A stretch of DNA of 64,000 nt, from positions 1-64,000 of the forward strand of contig NZ_FYDG01000004.1 in the NCBI RefSeq assembly GCF_900187365.1. The letters are read 5' to 3'. The stretch comes from Rhodoblastus acidophilus. GTDB lineage: Bacteria > Pseudomonadota > Alphaproteobacteria > Rhizobiales > Beijerinckiaceae. Below, piece by piece: positions 1 to 11,653 of the stretch. Position numbers and translations under genes: made by a program. The notes under the pieces were generated by a model that saw only the letters and a program-made list of their open reading frames with translations, ran no database searches and had not been told where the DNA came from. The number at the start of each line of letters is the position of its first letter. The first letter of the stretch is position 1.

Positions 1-25
1 GATGGCGAAAGCTCAATTCGCCATC
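1..25. other. 9-bp hairpin at window edge
   Basis: GATGGCGAA (1-9) and TTCGCCATC (17-25) form a perfect inverted repeat around a 7-nt loop. There is no strong T-run on either side. It may be the end of a transcript from a gene to the left of the window, but this cannot be verified here. Confidence 0.35.
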
Positions 26-95
26 CTGTTCCCGGATCGGTTCAGCTTGGCATGAAAACGGAACCCGCCTTCACACGGAATTCCTGACAGTCTCC

Positions 96-119
96 AAAAA
101 TCCCTTGCGGCGGCGCAAG
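96..119 (-). terminator. Intrinsic terminator of the SDR gene
   Basis: Read on the minus strand, CTTGCG-CCGC-CGCAAG (119-104) forms a 6-bp GC-rich hairpin, followed by GGA and then five T (100-96). It lies about 50 nt beyond the stop of the SDR gene. The stem is short, so confidence is moderate. Confidence 0.55.
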
Positions 120-171
120 TCCCCGAAGAATTCGCGCCACGCGTCCGTGTTGCGGTCGCCGCGCGCCCCCG

Positions 172-951
172 TCAACCGGGAGACGCCGCCGAACCAGCCA
201 GCAATCCGCCGTCGATATTCACCTCTGTTCCCGTCACGTAGGTCGCTTCGTCGGAAGCGAGAGTGACCGCGATCGCCGCGACCTCCTCGGGCATCCCAAA
301 CCGCTTCAGCGGCGTGTCGGCGACCAGCGCCCGCATCCTGGCCTCTCGATCGGGACCCGAGCCAAGCATCGGTTCCCAAATCGACGTCAGTATGGCCGCG
401 GGGTGGATCGAGTTGCATCGAATCGTCCAGCCTTGCTGAGCGCAGTAGAGCGCCACCGTCTTGGTATGGTTGCGGATGGCCGCCTTCGATGAGGCATAGG
501 CGCCGGCGAGCGGGATGCCGACCAGGCCGGAGCGCGACGAGATGTTGATGATCGAGCCGGCGCCTTTCCCCTTCATCGCGCCGATCGCGTAGCGACAGCC
601 CAGAAACGTCCCGTCGAGATTGACCCGATGGACCTCCCGCCAGTCCGCGAGGCTGGCATGTTCAGGATCGTGGGCCGCCATGCCCTGTTCAAATCCTGTC
701 ACGCCGGCATTGTTGACCACAACGTCGGCCATGGGGACGCATCCGGCCAGCCGCAGCCAGTCGGCCTCCTCCCGCACGTCGAGCTTTTCAAAACGGCACC
801 CGATTTCCGCAGCGGTCGCGGCGCCAGCGGTCTCGTCAAGATCGGTGACGATGACGCGCGCGCCTTCCTCATGGAAGCGGGCGGCGATCGCGCGGCCGAT
901 GCCTCGCGCGGCGCCGGTGACGACGCACGTCTTATTGTTCAGTCTTTGCAT
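172..951 (-). CDS. SDR family NAD(P)-dependent oxidoreductase
   Basis: This is a 259-residue classical short-chain dehydrogenase/reductase. The Rossmann glycine motif TGAARGIG is at 12-19, NNAG at 80-83, and the active-site YASSK at about 152-156, preceded by the catalytic serine in the NISSRSG segment. The C-terminal segment [12 protein letters not shown] is typical of FabG-like SDRs. Asp37 at the end of strand beta-2 favours NAD(H) over NADP(H) by family rules (inference). The substrate cannot be told from sequence. The gene stands alone, divergent from guaB, and is closed by a terminator at 119-96. Confidence 0.9.
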   Translation of the reverse strand: MQRLNNKTCVVTGAARGIGRAIAARFHEEGARVIVTDLDETAGAATAAEIGCRFEKLDVREEADWLRLAGCVPMADVVVNNAGVTGFEQGMAAHDPEHASLADWREVHRVNLDGTFLGCRYAIGAMKGKGAGSIINISSRSGLVGIPLAGAYASSKAAIRNHTKTVALYCAQQGWTIRCNSIHPAAILTSIWEPMLGSGPDREARMRALVADTPLKRFGMPEEVAAIAVTLASDEATYVTGTEVNIDGGLLAGSAASPG

Positions 952-3309
<2,358 letters not shown>

Positions 3310-3364
3310 GCGCGTCTGTTAAGACCCGCCGACCTGACCACGCCTCATCGCGGAAAGTGCGCAT

Positions 3365-4303
3365 ATGGCCACGATGGAAATCACCACCATGGCGGGCTGC
3401 CCGCTCATGTGTACATTCTGCCCGCAGGACGAGCTGAAGGCCGCCTATGGCAAGCTCAAGGACAAATATATGTCGCTTGAGACGTTCCAGACCCTGCTCG
3501 AAAAAATCCCCGCGCATGTCCGGATCGACTTTTCCGGCATGGCCGAACCCTGGGCCAATCCCAGGGCGACCGACATGGTGCGCGCGGCGCTGGAGCGCGG
3601 ACGGCGCGTGGCGATCTACACCACGCTTTATGGAATCTCCGTCGAGGATTCGGCGTTGCTGACGCAGGATCTGCTGCCGCGTTTCGCCGCGCAGATTGAA
3701 GTCGTCTGCCTGCATCTTCCCGATGAATCCGGCAACATGCGCGGCTACAAAGGGTCCGACTCCTACCGCGCTGTTCTGAAGAATTTTCTCGACCTGCCGA
3801 ACAACGGCTTTCCGGCCAAAACCCTTAACATCATGACCATGGACGGGTCGGGCCGCGTCCATCCCGATCTGCGCGACCTCGTTCCCGGCCTCGGCAAATG
3901 GACGGGACATTCGCGCGCCGGCAGCCTGGGCGAGGCGCAGGGCGAGAGGGTCGGCGCCAGCGCGACGCCGCGCAACGGTTTTGCGCTCGCCTGCGCCAGC
4001 ACGCCGTTCTACGACCACAATGTCGTCCTGCCGAATGGCGACGTCGTGCTGTGCTGCATGGATTACGGCCTGCAGCATGTCATCGGCAATCTGCTGGACA
4101 GCGGCTATTACGATCTGTTCGCCGCGCCGGAACTGAACCGGCTGCGCGTCGAGAATCAGAAGCCCGGCTTTTCCGCCTGTTCGATCTGCAAGAGCTGCGA
4201 CAATGTCGTCAACGCCGACGCGCCTGAGGCGCGCGAGATCAAGTTCCGCGACGTGCGCCGCTATTTCGGCCGCAAAATTTCCGCGCTGTTTGGCCGCGCC
4301 TGA
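3365..4303 (+). CDS. Radical SAM/SPASM domain protein
   Basis: The 312-residue protein starts with a radical SAM core. CPLMCTFC places Cys12, Cys16 and Cys19 as the CxxxCxxC ligands of the SAM-binding 4Fe-4S cluster. A C-terminal SPASM-type region (about 218-285) carries more cysteines in LPNGDVVLCCMDYG and SACSICKSC, which probably bind auxiliary iron-sulfur clusters. Such proteins modify peptides or act on sugars and other small molecules. Glycosyltransferases follow directly, so a sugar or glycan substrate is a reasonable inference. The gap of 86 nt to the next gene suggests one transcription unit. Confidence 0.85.
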   Translation: MATMEITTMAGCPLMCTFCPQDELKAAYGKLKDKYMSLETFQTLLEKIPAHVRIDFSGMAEPWANPRATDMVRAALERGRRVAIYTTLYGISVEDSALLTQDLLPRFAAQIEVVCLHLPDESGNMRGYKGSDSYRAVLKNFLDLPNNGFPAKTLNIMTMDGSGRVHPDLRDLVPGLGKWTGHSRAGSLGEAQGERVGASATPRNGFALACASTPFYDHNVVLPNGDVVLCCMDYGLQHVIGNLLDSGYYDLFAAPELNRLRVENQKPGFSACSICKSCDNVVNADAPEAREIKFRDVRRYFGRKISALFGRA

Positions 4304-4389
4304 AACCTGAACGCTTTTGCGCCGGCCGCGACTTCTGCTAGGAAGCCGCACGGCCTTGGCCGCAAATCCCGTTCGCAGCGCGGCGCCCC

Positions 4390-5382
4390 ATGCACATCCT
4401 TCTGGTCCATAACGCCGTCATCCCCGTCTTCGCCTATGGCGGCACCGAGCGCGTCGTGTTCGACCTTGGCAAGGCGCTGACCCAACTCGGCCACAAGGTG
4501 ACGTTTCTGGTTCGCCCGGGGTCGCATTGCGATTTCGCCGATGTGCTGCCGCTCGACCGGAAGAAACCGCTCAAGCCGCAGATTCCGCGCAATGTGGACA
4601 TCGTCCATGTCCAGACCCTGCCGGAATTCGACGCCGACAATGACTTCGACCCGCCGTTCATCATGACCGAGCATGGCAACGCCACCACGGCGCCGACGCA
4701 CCGCTTCCTCAATACCGTGTTCATCTCGAAGGATCAGGCGGCGAGGCACAATTCCGATCAATACGTCTATAACGGCCTCGACTGGGACGCCTATGGCCCG
4801 GTCGATTTCGCCCATCCGCGCAACGCCTATCACTTTCTCGCCAAGGCGGCGGCGCCGGAGAAGAACGTGCGCGGCGCCATCGACATCGCCCGCGCCGCCG
4901 GCGTGCGGCTGGAGGTGCTCGGCGGGCGCCGGCTCAATTTCAAGCGCGGCTTCCGGTTCACGCCCTGGCCCAGCATCGGCTTTCACGGCATGGTCGGCGG
5001 CGCGGAAAAGGCCCGCCTGCTCAACGAGTCGCGCGGCCTGATCTATCCGGTACGCTGGACCGAGCCGTTCGGCCTGGTGGTGATCGAAAGCCTGTATTTC
5101 GGCTGCCCGGTGTTTTCGACGCCCTATGGCTCGCTGCGCGAACTGGTGACCGAAGACGTCGGAATCGTCTCGACCTCGCAGGCTGAACTGGTCGCGGCGG
5201 TCAAGGCCAACGCCTTCGACCCGCGCCGCTGTCACGATTATGCGCGCGAAACTTTCAGCGCCCTGAACATGGCGAAAGGCTATCTCGAAAAATACGAGAT
5301 CGTCGCCAACGGCGGCAAGCTGCACGCGCGCCAACCCTGGCTCACCGACAAGAGCACGGACATGCTGCCGTTCAACCCGTAA
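4390..5382 (+). CDS. Glycosyltransferase family 4 protein
   Basis: This 330-residue GT-B fold glycosyltransferase has the N-terminal glycine-rich acceptor-side segment HNAVIPVFAYGGTERVV and, near residue 224, the retaining-enzyme EX7E segment EPFGLVVIE that contacts the nucleotide sugar. It is slightly short for GT4 but both subdomains are present. It probably adds a sugar from an NDP or GDP donor to a glycan at the inner membrane. It is followed after 11 nt by a GT17 gene, in what looks like an operon. Donor and acceptor are unknown. Confidence 0.88.
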   Translation: MHILLVHNAVIPVFAYGGTERVVFDLGKALTQLGHKVTFLVRPGSHCDFADVLPLDRKKPLKPQIPRNVDIVHVQTLPEFDADNDFDPPFIMTEHGNATTAPTHRFLNTVFISKDQAARHNSDQYVYNGLDWDAYGPVDFAHPRNAYHFLAKAAAPEKNVRGAIDIARAAGVRLEVLGGRRLNFKRGFRFTPWPSIGFHGMVGGAEKARLLNESRGLIYPVRWTEPFGLVVIESLYFGCPVFSTPYGSLRELVTEDVGIVSTSQAELVAAVKANAFDPRRCHDYARETFSALNMAKGYLEKYEIVANGGKLHARQPWLTDKSTDMLPFNP

Positions 5383-5393
5383 TCGGATCCCGC

Positions 5394-6245
5394 ATGATCT
5401 TCGACGGCTTCACCTTCTTCAACGAACTCGACATTCTCGAAATCCGCCTCCACGAAATGGCGCCCGTGGTCGACCGCTTCATTGTGGTCGAGGCGCGCCA
5501 GACGTTTCAGGGGGCGCCGAAGCCGCTGGCGTTCGAGGAGAACAAGGCGCGGTTCGAAAAATTCGCAGACAAGATCATCCATGTCGTCTGCGACTTTCCC
5601 GACGACGTTCGGAGCCTCTACCCGAAAGCGGAATCGGAACATTGGGCGCGCGAATATTTCCAGCGCGACCAGATCGCGCGCGGCCTCGCCGGCGCGAAGC
5701 CGGACGATCTCGTGATCGTCTCCGACGTCGATGAGATCATCAGCGCGGACAAGTTGCGCGATGCGCTGGCGCGGCGCCGCCCTCGCGAACTCACCGTGTT
5801 CGAAATGGCGTTTTACCGCTACGCGCTCAATCGGCGCATGAAGGGCGAGATGTGGGACCGCCCGCGCATGTTGGAGGTCCGGGATTTCACCACGGCGCAG
5901 GACGTGCGCAATCTCGTCTATTACGCCTCGTCATTCCTGAAAAAGATCGGGCTGTGGCAGGCCCACGCCCGCCGCCGCAACCGCCGCCGCTGCGGGATAG
6001 ACTGCCCGATCCGCGCGGTGACCGACGCGGGCTGGCACATCTCCTCGCTTGGCGGCTGGCGGGATTATCGCGAGAAACTCGACGCCTTCGCCCATGTCGA
6101 GGAAAAGGCGAAGGCCGCCTATCTCGATGAACTGGCCTATCTCAAGCGTCTCGAAGACACGACGGAGGTCGTCCCGCTGGCGGCCATGCCGGCCTTCGTG
6201 CGGGAGAACCGCGAGAGATTCGCGCCTTACCTCGCCGCAGTTTAA
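5394..6245 (+). CDS. GT17-like N-acetylglucosaminyltransferase
   Basis: The 283-residue protein matches the GT17 family (beta-1,4-N-acetylglucosaminyltransferase-like). Recognisable segments are the N-terminal FDGFTFFNELDILEIRL, VVDRFIVVEARQTFQG, and a DxD-type motif in IVSDVDEI at about 108-115 that would bind the metal and UDP-sugar. Bacterial members are common in surface polysaccharide clusters. The flanking GT4 and GT2 genes are 11 nt away on each side, so the three probably act on the same glycan. The exact linkage cannot be read from sequence. Confidence 0.85.
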   Translation: MIFDGFTFFNELDILEIRLHEMAPVVDRFIVVEARQTFQGAPKPLAFEENKARFEKFADKIIHVVCDFPDDVRSLYPKAESEHWAREYFQRDQIARGLAGAKPDDLVIVSDVDEIISADKLRDALARRRPRELTVFEMAFYRYALNRRMKGEMWDRPRMLEVRDFTTAQDVRNLVYYASSFLKKIGLWQAHARRRNRRRCGIDCPIRAVTDAGWHISSLGGWRDYREKLDAFAHVEEKAKAAYLDELAYLKRLEDTTEVVPLAAMPAFVRENRERFAPYLAAV

Positions 6246-6256
6246 GGAAACGCCCC

Positions 6257-7198
6257 ATGCAGATTGTCGCCGGCCCGGACGAAACGCTCACCGTCGCCAT
6301 CGTGCATTACAACACGCCGGATCTGACCGCGCGCTGCCTCGACTCGGCGCTCCGCGTGTTGCGCGCGGGCCTGCCCGGCGCCTTCAAGATCGTGGTGGTG
6401 GACAACCGCTCCGAGAATCATAATTTCGAAGCCCTCCGCGCCGCCGTCGCCAAACTCGACGCGCCCGAAGAACTCGTGTTGATCCGCAATTGCATCAACG
6501 CCGGTTTCGGCCTCGGCTGCATGATGGCGCTGAATCATTCCGCCGGCCGCTATATCGCCTTCGTCAACAGCGATACGCAATTTGACGGCGACTGTTTCTC
6601 GCCCCTGATCAAACATCTGGAGGCGAACCCCGACATTGGCGTGATCGGCGCGCAGCAACTGTCGGCGGCGGGCGAGCCGGTTCGGTCGTTCGGCTTCAAC
6701 GAAAGCTTCCTCACCCGGCTGAAATTGCGCCGCAAGCACGATGTCTCCGTGGTCTCGCGCGCGCCGGTCGACGTCGATTATCTCTTTGGCGCCTTCATGC
6801 TGTTCCGCCGCGAGGCTTTCGCGCAATGCGGCGGCTTCGACCCGACCTTGTTCCTGTTCTACGAGGAAATGGACGTCTGCCAGCGCCTGCGCGCCGCCAG
6901 TTGGCGCGTGGTGTTCTTCCCCGGCGCCGCCTATCGCCATCTCGGCCAGGGCAGCGTGCGCGCCATCCCCGACACCAAGCCCGAATCAGACCTGTCGTTG
7001 TTCTACGTGCTGCGCAAGAACCAGGGTTTTTGGGCGTGGCGGCTGATGGCGCTGTCGAAACTGGTCTCCTATGGCCTGCGTGCGCCTTTTAACGCGCGCG
7101 CGCGGCTGCTGCTGCGCCGTCTGGTCGCCATGGGACCGCCGCAGGCGCTGTCGCTGCGCGCCCGCGAAACCTGCAATTTCGATTATGTGAATCGCTGA
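6257..7198 (+). CDS. Glycosyltransferase family 2 protein
   Basis: This is a 313-residue GT-A fold enzyme. The N-terminal TVAIVHYNTPDLTARCL and VVVDNRSENH form the nucleotide-binding half. A DxD-like NSDTQFDGD segment follows at about 100, and a later YEEMDVCQRLR corresponds to the ED segment holding the catalytic base. The layout resembles rhamnosyltransferase-like GT2 enzymes such as WbbL. A Shine-Dalgarno-like AGGAAA precedes the ATG. It is the third consecutive glycosyltransferase of this cluster. Confidence 0.9.
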   Translation: MQIVAGPDETLTVAIVHYNTPDLTARCLDSALRVLRAGLPGAFKIVVVDNRSENHNFEALRAAVAKLDAPEELVLIRNCINAGFGLGCMMALNHSAGRYIAFVNSDTQFDGDCFSPLIKHLEANPDIGVIGAQQLSAAGEPVRSFGFNESFLTRLKLRRKHDVSVVSRAPVDVDYLFGAFMLFRREAFAQCGGFDPTLFLFYEEMDVCQRLRAASWRVVFFPGAAYRHLGQGSVRAIPDTKPESDLSLFYVLRKNQGFWAWRLMALSKLVSYGLRAPFNARARLLLRRLVAMGPPQALSLRARETCNFDYVNR

Positions 7199-7302
7199 AT
7201 CCGCCCGAAATCTGCTTTGCGGCGCGCATGTTCTCCTGTAGAGCGGACGCGCAAGGCCCATTCCAAGGCCAAAAGTAGATTGACTGAGGGTTCAGTTTCG
7301 TT

Positions 7303-9306
7303 TTGGCGATCGAATACCGTGCCGAAATTGACGGCCTGCGGATGGTCGCCGTCCTGCCCGTGGTGCTGTTCCACGCCGGCGTCTCCACGCTGCGCGGCGG
7401 ATTCCTCGGCGTGGACGTGTTTTTCGTCATCAGCGGCTATCTGATCGTCAGCATCCTCGCGCGAGAGATCGCCCGCGGCGAATTTTCGCTGCTCCGCTTC
7501 TACGAACGCCGCGCCCGCCGCATCCTGCCGGCGCTCTATGGCGTCATTCTGGCCTGCGCGCCTTTCGCCTGGCTCTGGCTCTCACCGGCGGATTTCGTTC
7601 GCTTCGGCGAAAGCGTGGTCGCCACCGCGCTGTTCGGCTCGAATATCTATTTCAACGACAAGATCGGCTATTTCACGCCGGATGTCGAAACCTATCCGCT
7701 GATTCACACCTGGTCGCTCGGCGTCGAGGAGCAATTCTACGCCGTCGCGCCTGTGCTGCTGCTGCTGGCGTTCCGCTTCGGGCGGCGCGGCGCCTTCGCC
7801 ATGCTGCTGGCGGCGACGCTGGCCAGTCTCGCCGCCGCGCAGGTCATGTCGGCGCGGGATGCGCAGGCGGATTTCTATCTGCCGCACTACCGGGCCTGGG
7901 AGTTGGGGCTGGGCGGGCTGATCGCCCTGGCGCCGCCCAAAGCGTTACTGCGCGGCCGGGCGTTCCGCGAAGGCGCGGCGCTGCTCGGCCTGCTGCTGCT
8001 GGTGGGCGCTTTTCTCGCCCTCGACCGGGACATGCGGATGCCGAACCTGTGGGCGCTCGCGCCGACCGGCGGCGCCGCCCTCATTATCGCTTTCGCGCGC
8101 GGCGACACCTGGGTCGGCCGGCTGTTGAGCCTGCGTCCGTGCGTCGCCGTCGGGGCGATCAGCTACAGCGTCTATCTCTGGCACCAGCCGCTGTTCGCCT
8201 TCGCGCGCGTCGTCAAGGATGGCGCGCCGCCCGCCCTGACAATGGCGGCGCTGACCATGCTGACCTTCCTCCTCGCCGCGCTCTCCTGGCGGTTCGTCGA
8301 ACGGCCGTTTCGCGCCCGCTCCGGCTTGACCCGCCGCGCCGTCTTCGCCGGCGCCCTGGCTTGTGGGCTCGTTTTGGTCGCGGGCGGACGCATCGCCGCC
8401 ATCGCGCATGGTTTTCCGGCGCGCTCGCCGGAATTCGCCGCCATCGCCGAATGGGAAAATCTTTACGCCCATCGCGCCATCGCGTGCCAATCGGACGCCC
8501 GCAAGCAGATCCCGCCGGAGCAAGCGTGCCTTTTCCCGGAAAACGGAGCTTCGCCGCATTATGCGCTGCTGGGCGACAGCCACGGCGGCATGTTCGCCGA
8601 CGCCCTGGGCAAGGCGCTCGGCGCGCGCAGCGAAAGCCTGCTCGACCTGCGGTCCTCGGGCTGCCCGCCCATCCGCGGCCTCGTCTTTTCCGACAGCGCC
8701 CGCCGGACTTGCGCGGCTTTCAACGAACGCGTCTTCGCGCATCTGAGCCCGCGCGCCGATGTCGGCACATTGATCCTCGCGGCGCGCTGGGCGGTGGCCT
8801 TTGAAGGACAGCTCTCCGCGCCGCCGGGGCGCGAGGCTGACGGGCGCGCGCAGCCTGCGGACGCAAACGGCGTGCTGCTGCAACCGCCAGAATTATACGA
8901 AGCCTTGGGCGCGCTCTACCGCGCCCAGATTCAGGCTTGGCTAAACATGGGACGCCGAGTCGTCCTGGTCTATTCGACGCCGGAAGCGCCGTGGAACGTG
9001 CCCCGGCGCGTGGTTCACAACAGCTACGCCGGGCGTCCCTTCGGCCCGGCGCCGCTGTCGATCGGCTATGACGCCTATCTCGCCCGCGTGCGCAACGTCC
9101 ATGCGCAGCTCGACCGAATCCCCGACCATCCCAACCTGTTGCGCGTCCGGCCGGAGGAGATTTTCTGCAACGGCGCCGCGCCCGGCGGCTGCGTTGTGGA
9201 GAGCGACGGCAAGCCGCTCTATTATGACGACAATCACCTTAACGACATCGGCGGCGCCATGCTCGCGGACGCCGTGGCCCAGGCGATGCGCGGTCGCGGA
9301 TGGTGA
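7303..9306 (+). CDS. Acyltransferase 3 with C-terminal SGNH domain (OafA-like)
   Basis: The 667-residue protein has an acyltransferase-3 membrane domain (about 1-360) beginning IEYRAEIDGLRMVAVLPVV, with VFFVISGYLI and the RRARRILPAL segment. After it comes a periplasmic SGNH esterase-like domain: GDSHGG near 424 carries the nucleophile Ser and DDNHLND near 641 the Asp/His pair. Fusions of this type O-acetylate lipopolysaccharide or exopolysaccharide, passing acetyl groups across the inner membrane. The start is TTG at 7303. It follows three glycosyltransferases, so it probably decorates their product. Confidence 0.92.
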   Translation: MAIEYRAEIDGLRMVAVLPVVLFHAGVSTLRGGFLGVDVFFVISGYLIVSILAREIARGEFSLLRFYERRARRILPALYGVILACAPFAWLWLSPADFVRFGESVVATALFGSNIYFNDKIGYFTPDVETYPLIHTWSLGVEEQFYAVAPVLLLLAFRFGRRGAFAMLLAATLASLAAAQVMSARDAQADFYLPHYRAWELGLGGLIALAPPKALLRGRAFREGAALLGLLLLVGAFLALDRDMRMPNLWALAPTGGAALIIAFARGDTWVGRLLSLRPCVAVGAISYSVYLWHQPLFAFARVVKDGAPPALTMAALTMLTFLLAALSWRFVERPFRARSGLTRRAVFAGALACGLVLVAGGRIAAIAHGFPARSPEFAAIAEWENLYAHRAIACQSDARKQIPPEQACLFPENGASPHYALLGDSHGGMFADALGKALGARSESLLDLRSSGCPPIRGLVFSDSARRTCAAFNERVFAHLSPRADVGTLILAARWAVAFEGQLSAPPGREADGRAQPADANGVLLQPPELYEALGALYRAQIQAWLNMGRRVVLVYSTPEAPWNVPRRVVHNSYAGRPFGPAPLSIGYDAYLARVRNVHAQLDRIPDHPNLLRVRPEEIFCNGAAPGGCVVESDGKPLYYDDNHLNDIGGAMLADAVAQAMRGRGW

Positions 9307-9325
9307 GGCCGCCGGCGGGCCGCCC

Positions 9326-9354
9326 ATAAAAACGCCGCCGAACATTCGGCGGCG
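9326..9354 (-). terminator. Intrinsic terminator of the His/Tyr-rich gene
   Basis: CGCCGCCGAA (9333-9342) and TTCGGCGGCG (9345-9354) pair over 10 bp with a 2-nt centre. On the minus strand the hairpin is followed by TTTTTAT (9332-9326). It lies 24 nt past the stop of the minus-strand gene and 26 nt past the stop of the convergent acyltransferase. Confidence 0.8.
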
Positions 9355-9378
9355 GCGTGGCGCGCGCGAAAGTCCGGC

Positions 9379-9669
9379 TCACCAGTAATAATAATAATGG
9401 CGATGCCAATGACGGCGATAGTGCGGCCGATAGTAGTGGTGCGGGCGGTGATAGTAATGATGCCGGCGATAGCACGGACCCCAGTGCAGGAAGCGGCCGG
9501 TATAACGATTGTAGCAATAAAGCCGGGTCTTTTCGGTCAGGTCGGGCGCGGCGGTCTGTCCGGCCAGCGACGAAGCGGCGAGCGGGGCGGCTTGAACCGT
9601 TTGCGGGGTCAGGGCCGGCGCCGCGACGCCGAGCACCACGGCGAGCAATAAGAAACGAATGAGACGCAT
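9379..9669 (-). CDS. Small secreted His/Tyr-rich protein
   Basis: This is a 96-residue protein. The ATG at 9669 is chosen because GGAG lies 7 nt upstream and a clean signal peptide starts there (MRLIRFLLLAVVLGVAA, likely cleavage near VQA/AP at about 27). The mature part has two cysteines (in YCYNRYTGRF and WGPC), followed by a 30-residue tail with 9 His, 10 Tyr, 7 Arg, 2 Trp and 2 Pro that ends in four Tyr and a Trp. I do not recognise a named family. Metal or polyanion binding is possible from composition only. The gene has its own terminator. Confidence 0.75.
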   Translation of the reverse strand: MRLIRFLLLAVVLGVAAPALTPQTVQAAPLAASSLAGQTAAPDLTEKTRLYCYNRYTGRFLHWGPCYRRHHYYHRPHHYYRPHYRRHWHRHYYYYW

Positions 9670-9832
9670 CGGGCAACTCCTTCGAAATCGGAGCGGCGTT
9701 GCTCGTCGCCCCGGCGCAATCTGCGCCCGGGCCGCGCTCAAGGCAAGCCGCGCGGGCCGACGATCGCGAGAGGAATGGTTGCGCGACGGGCGGCTTCGTG
9801 AAAAGACAAGCGTCCCTCCGCAGAGCCGCCCC

Positions 9833-11128
9833 ATGCATCCGTCCGCCCGTATTTCCGCCGCCATCGAAATTCTCGAAGATCTTGAAACCCGCCGCCGTCC
9901 GGCCTCCGACGCCTTGAAGGACTGGGGGCTGTCGCACCGCTTCGCCGGCTCCAAGGATCGCGCCGCCATCGCCTCGCTGGTTTACGACGCGCTGCGCCGC
10001 CGCGCCGGCGCGCGCTATTTGATGCAGTCAGAGGCGCCGCGCGCGGAAATGATCGGCGCGCTGGCTTTGGCGCGCGACATGACCGCCGACGAGGTCGAAA
10101 GCCATTTCTCGGGCGTCGGTCACGCCCCCGCGCCGCTGACAGACGAGGAACGCGCTCACTTGCGCGCGAAGAATTTGGCGGACGCGCCCGACTGGGTTCT
10201 CGGCGATTATCCGGAATGGCTGGCGCCGCATTTCGCCCGCGCCTTCGGCGACGAGGCTGTGGCGGAGGGCAGGGCGCTCGCCGCCCGCGCGCCGCTCGAT
10301 CTGCGCGTCAACGCGCTGAAGGCGACCCGGCCGGAAATGCTCGCCGAACTGGCGCATCTCGGCGCCCAGACCTGCCGCTTCGCCCCGTTCGGCCTGCGCA
10401 TCGCCCAAGGCGCCGCCGGACGCGGCGCCGCGCTCGACGCCGAACCGGCCTACGCGCGCGGCATGGTGGAGATTCAGGACGAGGGCTCGCAGGTCGCCGC
10501 CGCTTTGTGCCGCGCCGCGCCCGGCGAAAAGGTTCTCGACCTCTGCGCCGGCGGCGGCGGCAAGACGCTGGCGCTCGCGGCGGCCATGGACAACCAGGGC
10601 GAGCTGTTCGCCACTGATTCCGATGGCCGCCGCCTCACGCCGATCTTCTCCCGCCTGGAACGCGCCGGCGTCAAGAATGTCACGGTGCGCGCGCCGCGCG
10701 GCAAGGCCGATCCCGTCGCCGATCTCGAGGGCGCCTGCGATCTGGTGGTGATCGACGCGCCCTGCACCGGGGTCGGAACCTGGCGGCGCAATCCCGACGC
10801 CAAATGGCGCACCCGCCCGGGCGCGCTGGAGCAGCGCCAGGCGGGGCAGGACGAGGTGTTGCGGCGCGGCGCCCGCCATGTTCGGCCCGGCGGCCGTCTC
10901 GTCTATGTCACCTGCTCGCTGCTCCGCGAGGAGAACGAGGACAGGCTGGCGGCCTTCCTCGGCGAAAACGCTGATTTCTCCTGCGAAAACGCGGCGGAAA
11001 CCCTGAGCCGCGCGGGGCTGGAGGGGCTGGACGGCGCCGCTTCGCCGCACGGTCCCGGCCTCAGGCTGACCCCGGCGCGCCACGACGTCGATGGCTTCTT
11101 CGTGGCGTTGCTTCAGCGCAACGGCTGA
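9833..11128 (+). CDS. RsmB/NOP family RNA (cytosine-5) methyltransferase
   Basis: The 431-residue protein has an N-terminal NusB-like helical part and a C-terminal SAM-dependent m5C methyltransferase domain. The SAM-binding motif I is DLCAGGGGKTLALAA. The two catalytic cysteines are in VIDAPCTGVGTW (motif IV) and TCSLLREENED (motif VI). It probably methylates a cytosine in 16S rRNA or another structured RNA; which position is unclear. The ATG at 9833 gives the expected N-terminus, while the open frame extending upstream overlaps the divergent small gene and is not used. Confidence 0.88.
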   Translation: MHPSARISAAIEILEDLETRRRPASDALKDWGLSHRFAGSKDRAAIASLVYDALRRRAGARYLMQSEAPRAEMIGALALARDMTADEVESHFSGVGHAPAPLTDEERAHLRAKNLADAPDWVLGDYPEWLAPHFARAFGDEAVAEGRALAARAPLDLRVNALKATRPEMLAELAHLGAQTCRFAPFGLRIAQGAAGRGAALDAEPAYARGMVEIQDEGSQVAAALCRAAPGEKVLDLCAGGGGKTLALAAAMDNQGELFATDSDGRRLTPIFSRLERAGVKNVTVRAPRGKADPVADLEGACDLVVIDAPCTGVGTWRRNPDAKWRTRPGALEQRQAGQDEVLRRGARHVRPGGRLVYVTCSLLREENEDRLAAFLGENADFSCENAAETLSRAGLEGLDGAASPHGPGLRLTPARHDVDGFFVALLQRNG

Positions 11129-11234
11129 CGGGCGGCGCGCCGTTCTCCCTCTCAAGTGTCGCTGGACATCGGCGCGCGGCGCGGCCATAGTCCCGCGCGA
11201 AAGTTTCTCGGCCCGGCACAATTGGATTCGCGCG

Positions 11235-11642
11235 ATGAAATGGCTCCTGCAGCTCTTCACCTGGTGGAACGAGCAGACCCTGTCCACTCGTATCCACACC
11301 TTTTTCCATGGCGAGCGCGTGGGCCAGGATGAGTTCGGCAACACCTATTACCGCTGGAAGAACGGCAAGATCGATCCGGCGCTCGGTTTTAATCGCCGCT
11401 GGGTCATCTTCAAGGGCGTCGCGGAAGGCTCCAAGGTTCCCCCGGGCTGGTACGGCTGGCTGCACTATCTGACCGATGAAACCCCGATCAGCGCGCCCTA
11501 TACGCCGCGCCAATGGGAAAAACCCTATATCCCCAACCAAACCGGCACGCCGAATGCCTGGCGCCCGTCGGGATCGCCGCTCGCCGCTGGCGTGCGCCAG
11601 CCTGCGGGCGGCGATTATCAGGCCTGGTCGCCGGACGCCTGA
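11235..11642 (+). CDS. NADH:ubiquinone oxidoreductase NDUFA12-type subunit
   Basis: The 135-residue protein matches the NDUFA12 (B17.2) family, an accessory subunit of respiratory complex I found in mitochondria and alphaproteobacteria. Conserved segments are DEFGNTYY, the RRWVIFKG region, the PPGWYGWLHY motif and the aromatic PYIPNQTGT stretch. It has no catalytic role; it sits on the peripheral arm and helps stability. The ATG at 11235 gives the family-standard start. It is followed by a DUF2155 gene after 11 nt, a pairing I know from alphaproteobacteria. Confidence 0.93.
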   Translation: MKWLLQLFTWWNEQTLSTRIHTFFHGERVGQDEFGNTYYRWKNGKIDPALGFNRRWVIFKGVAEGSKVPPGWYGWLHYLTDETPISAPYTPRQWEKPYIPNQTGTPNAWRPSGSPLAAGVRQPAGGDYQAWSPDA

Positions 11643-11653
11643 GCAGGCGCCGC

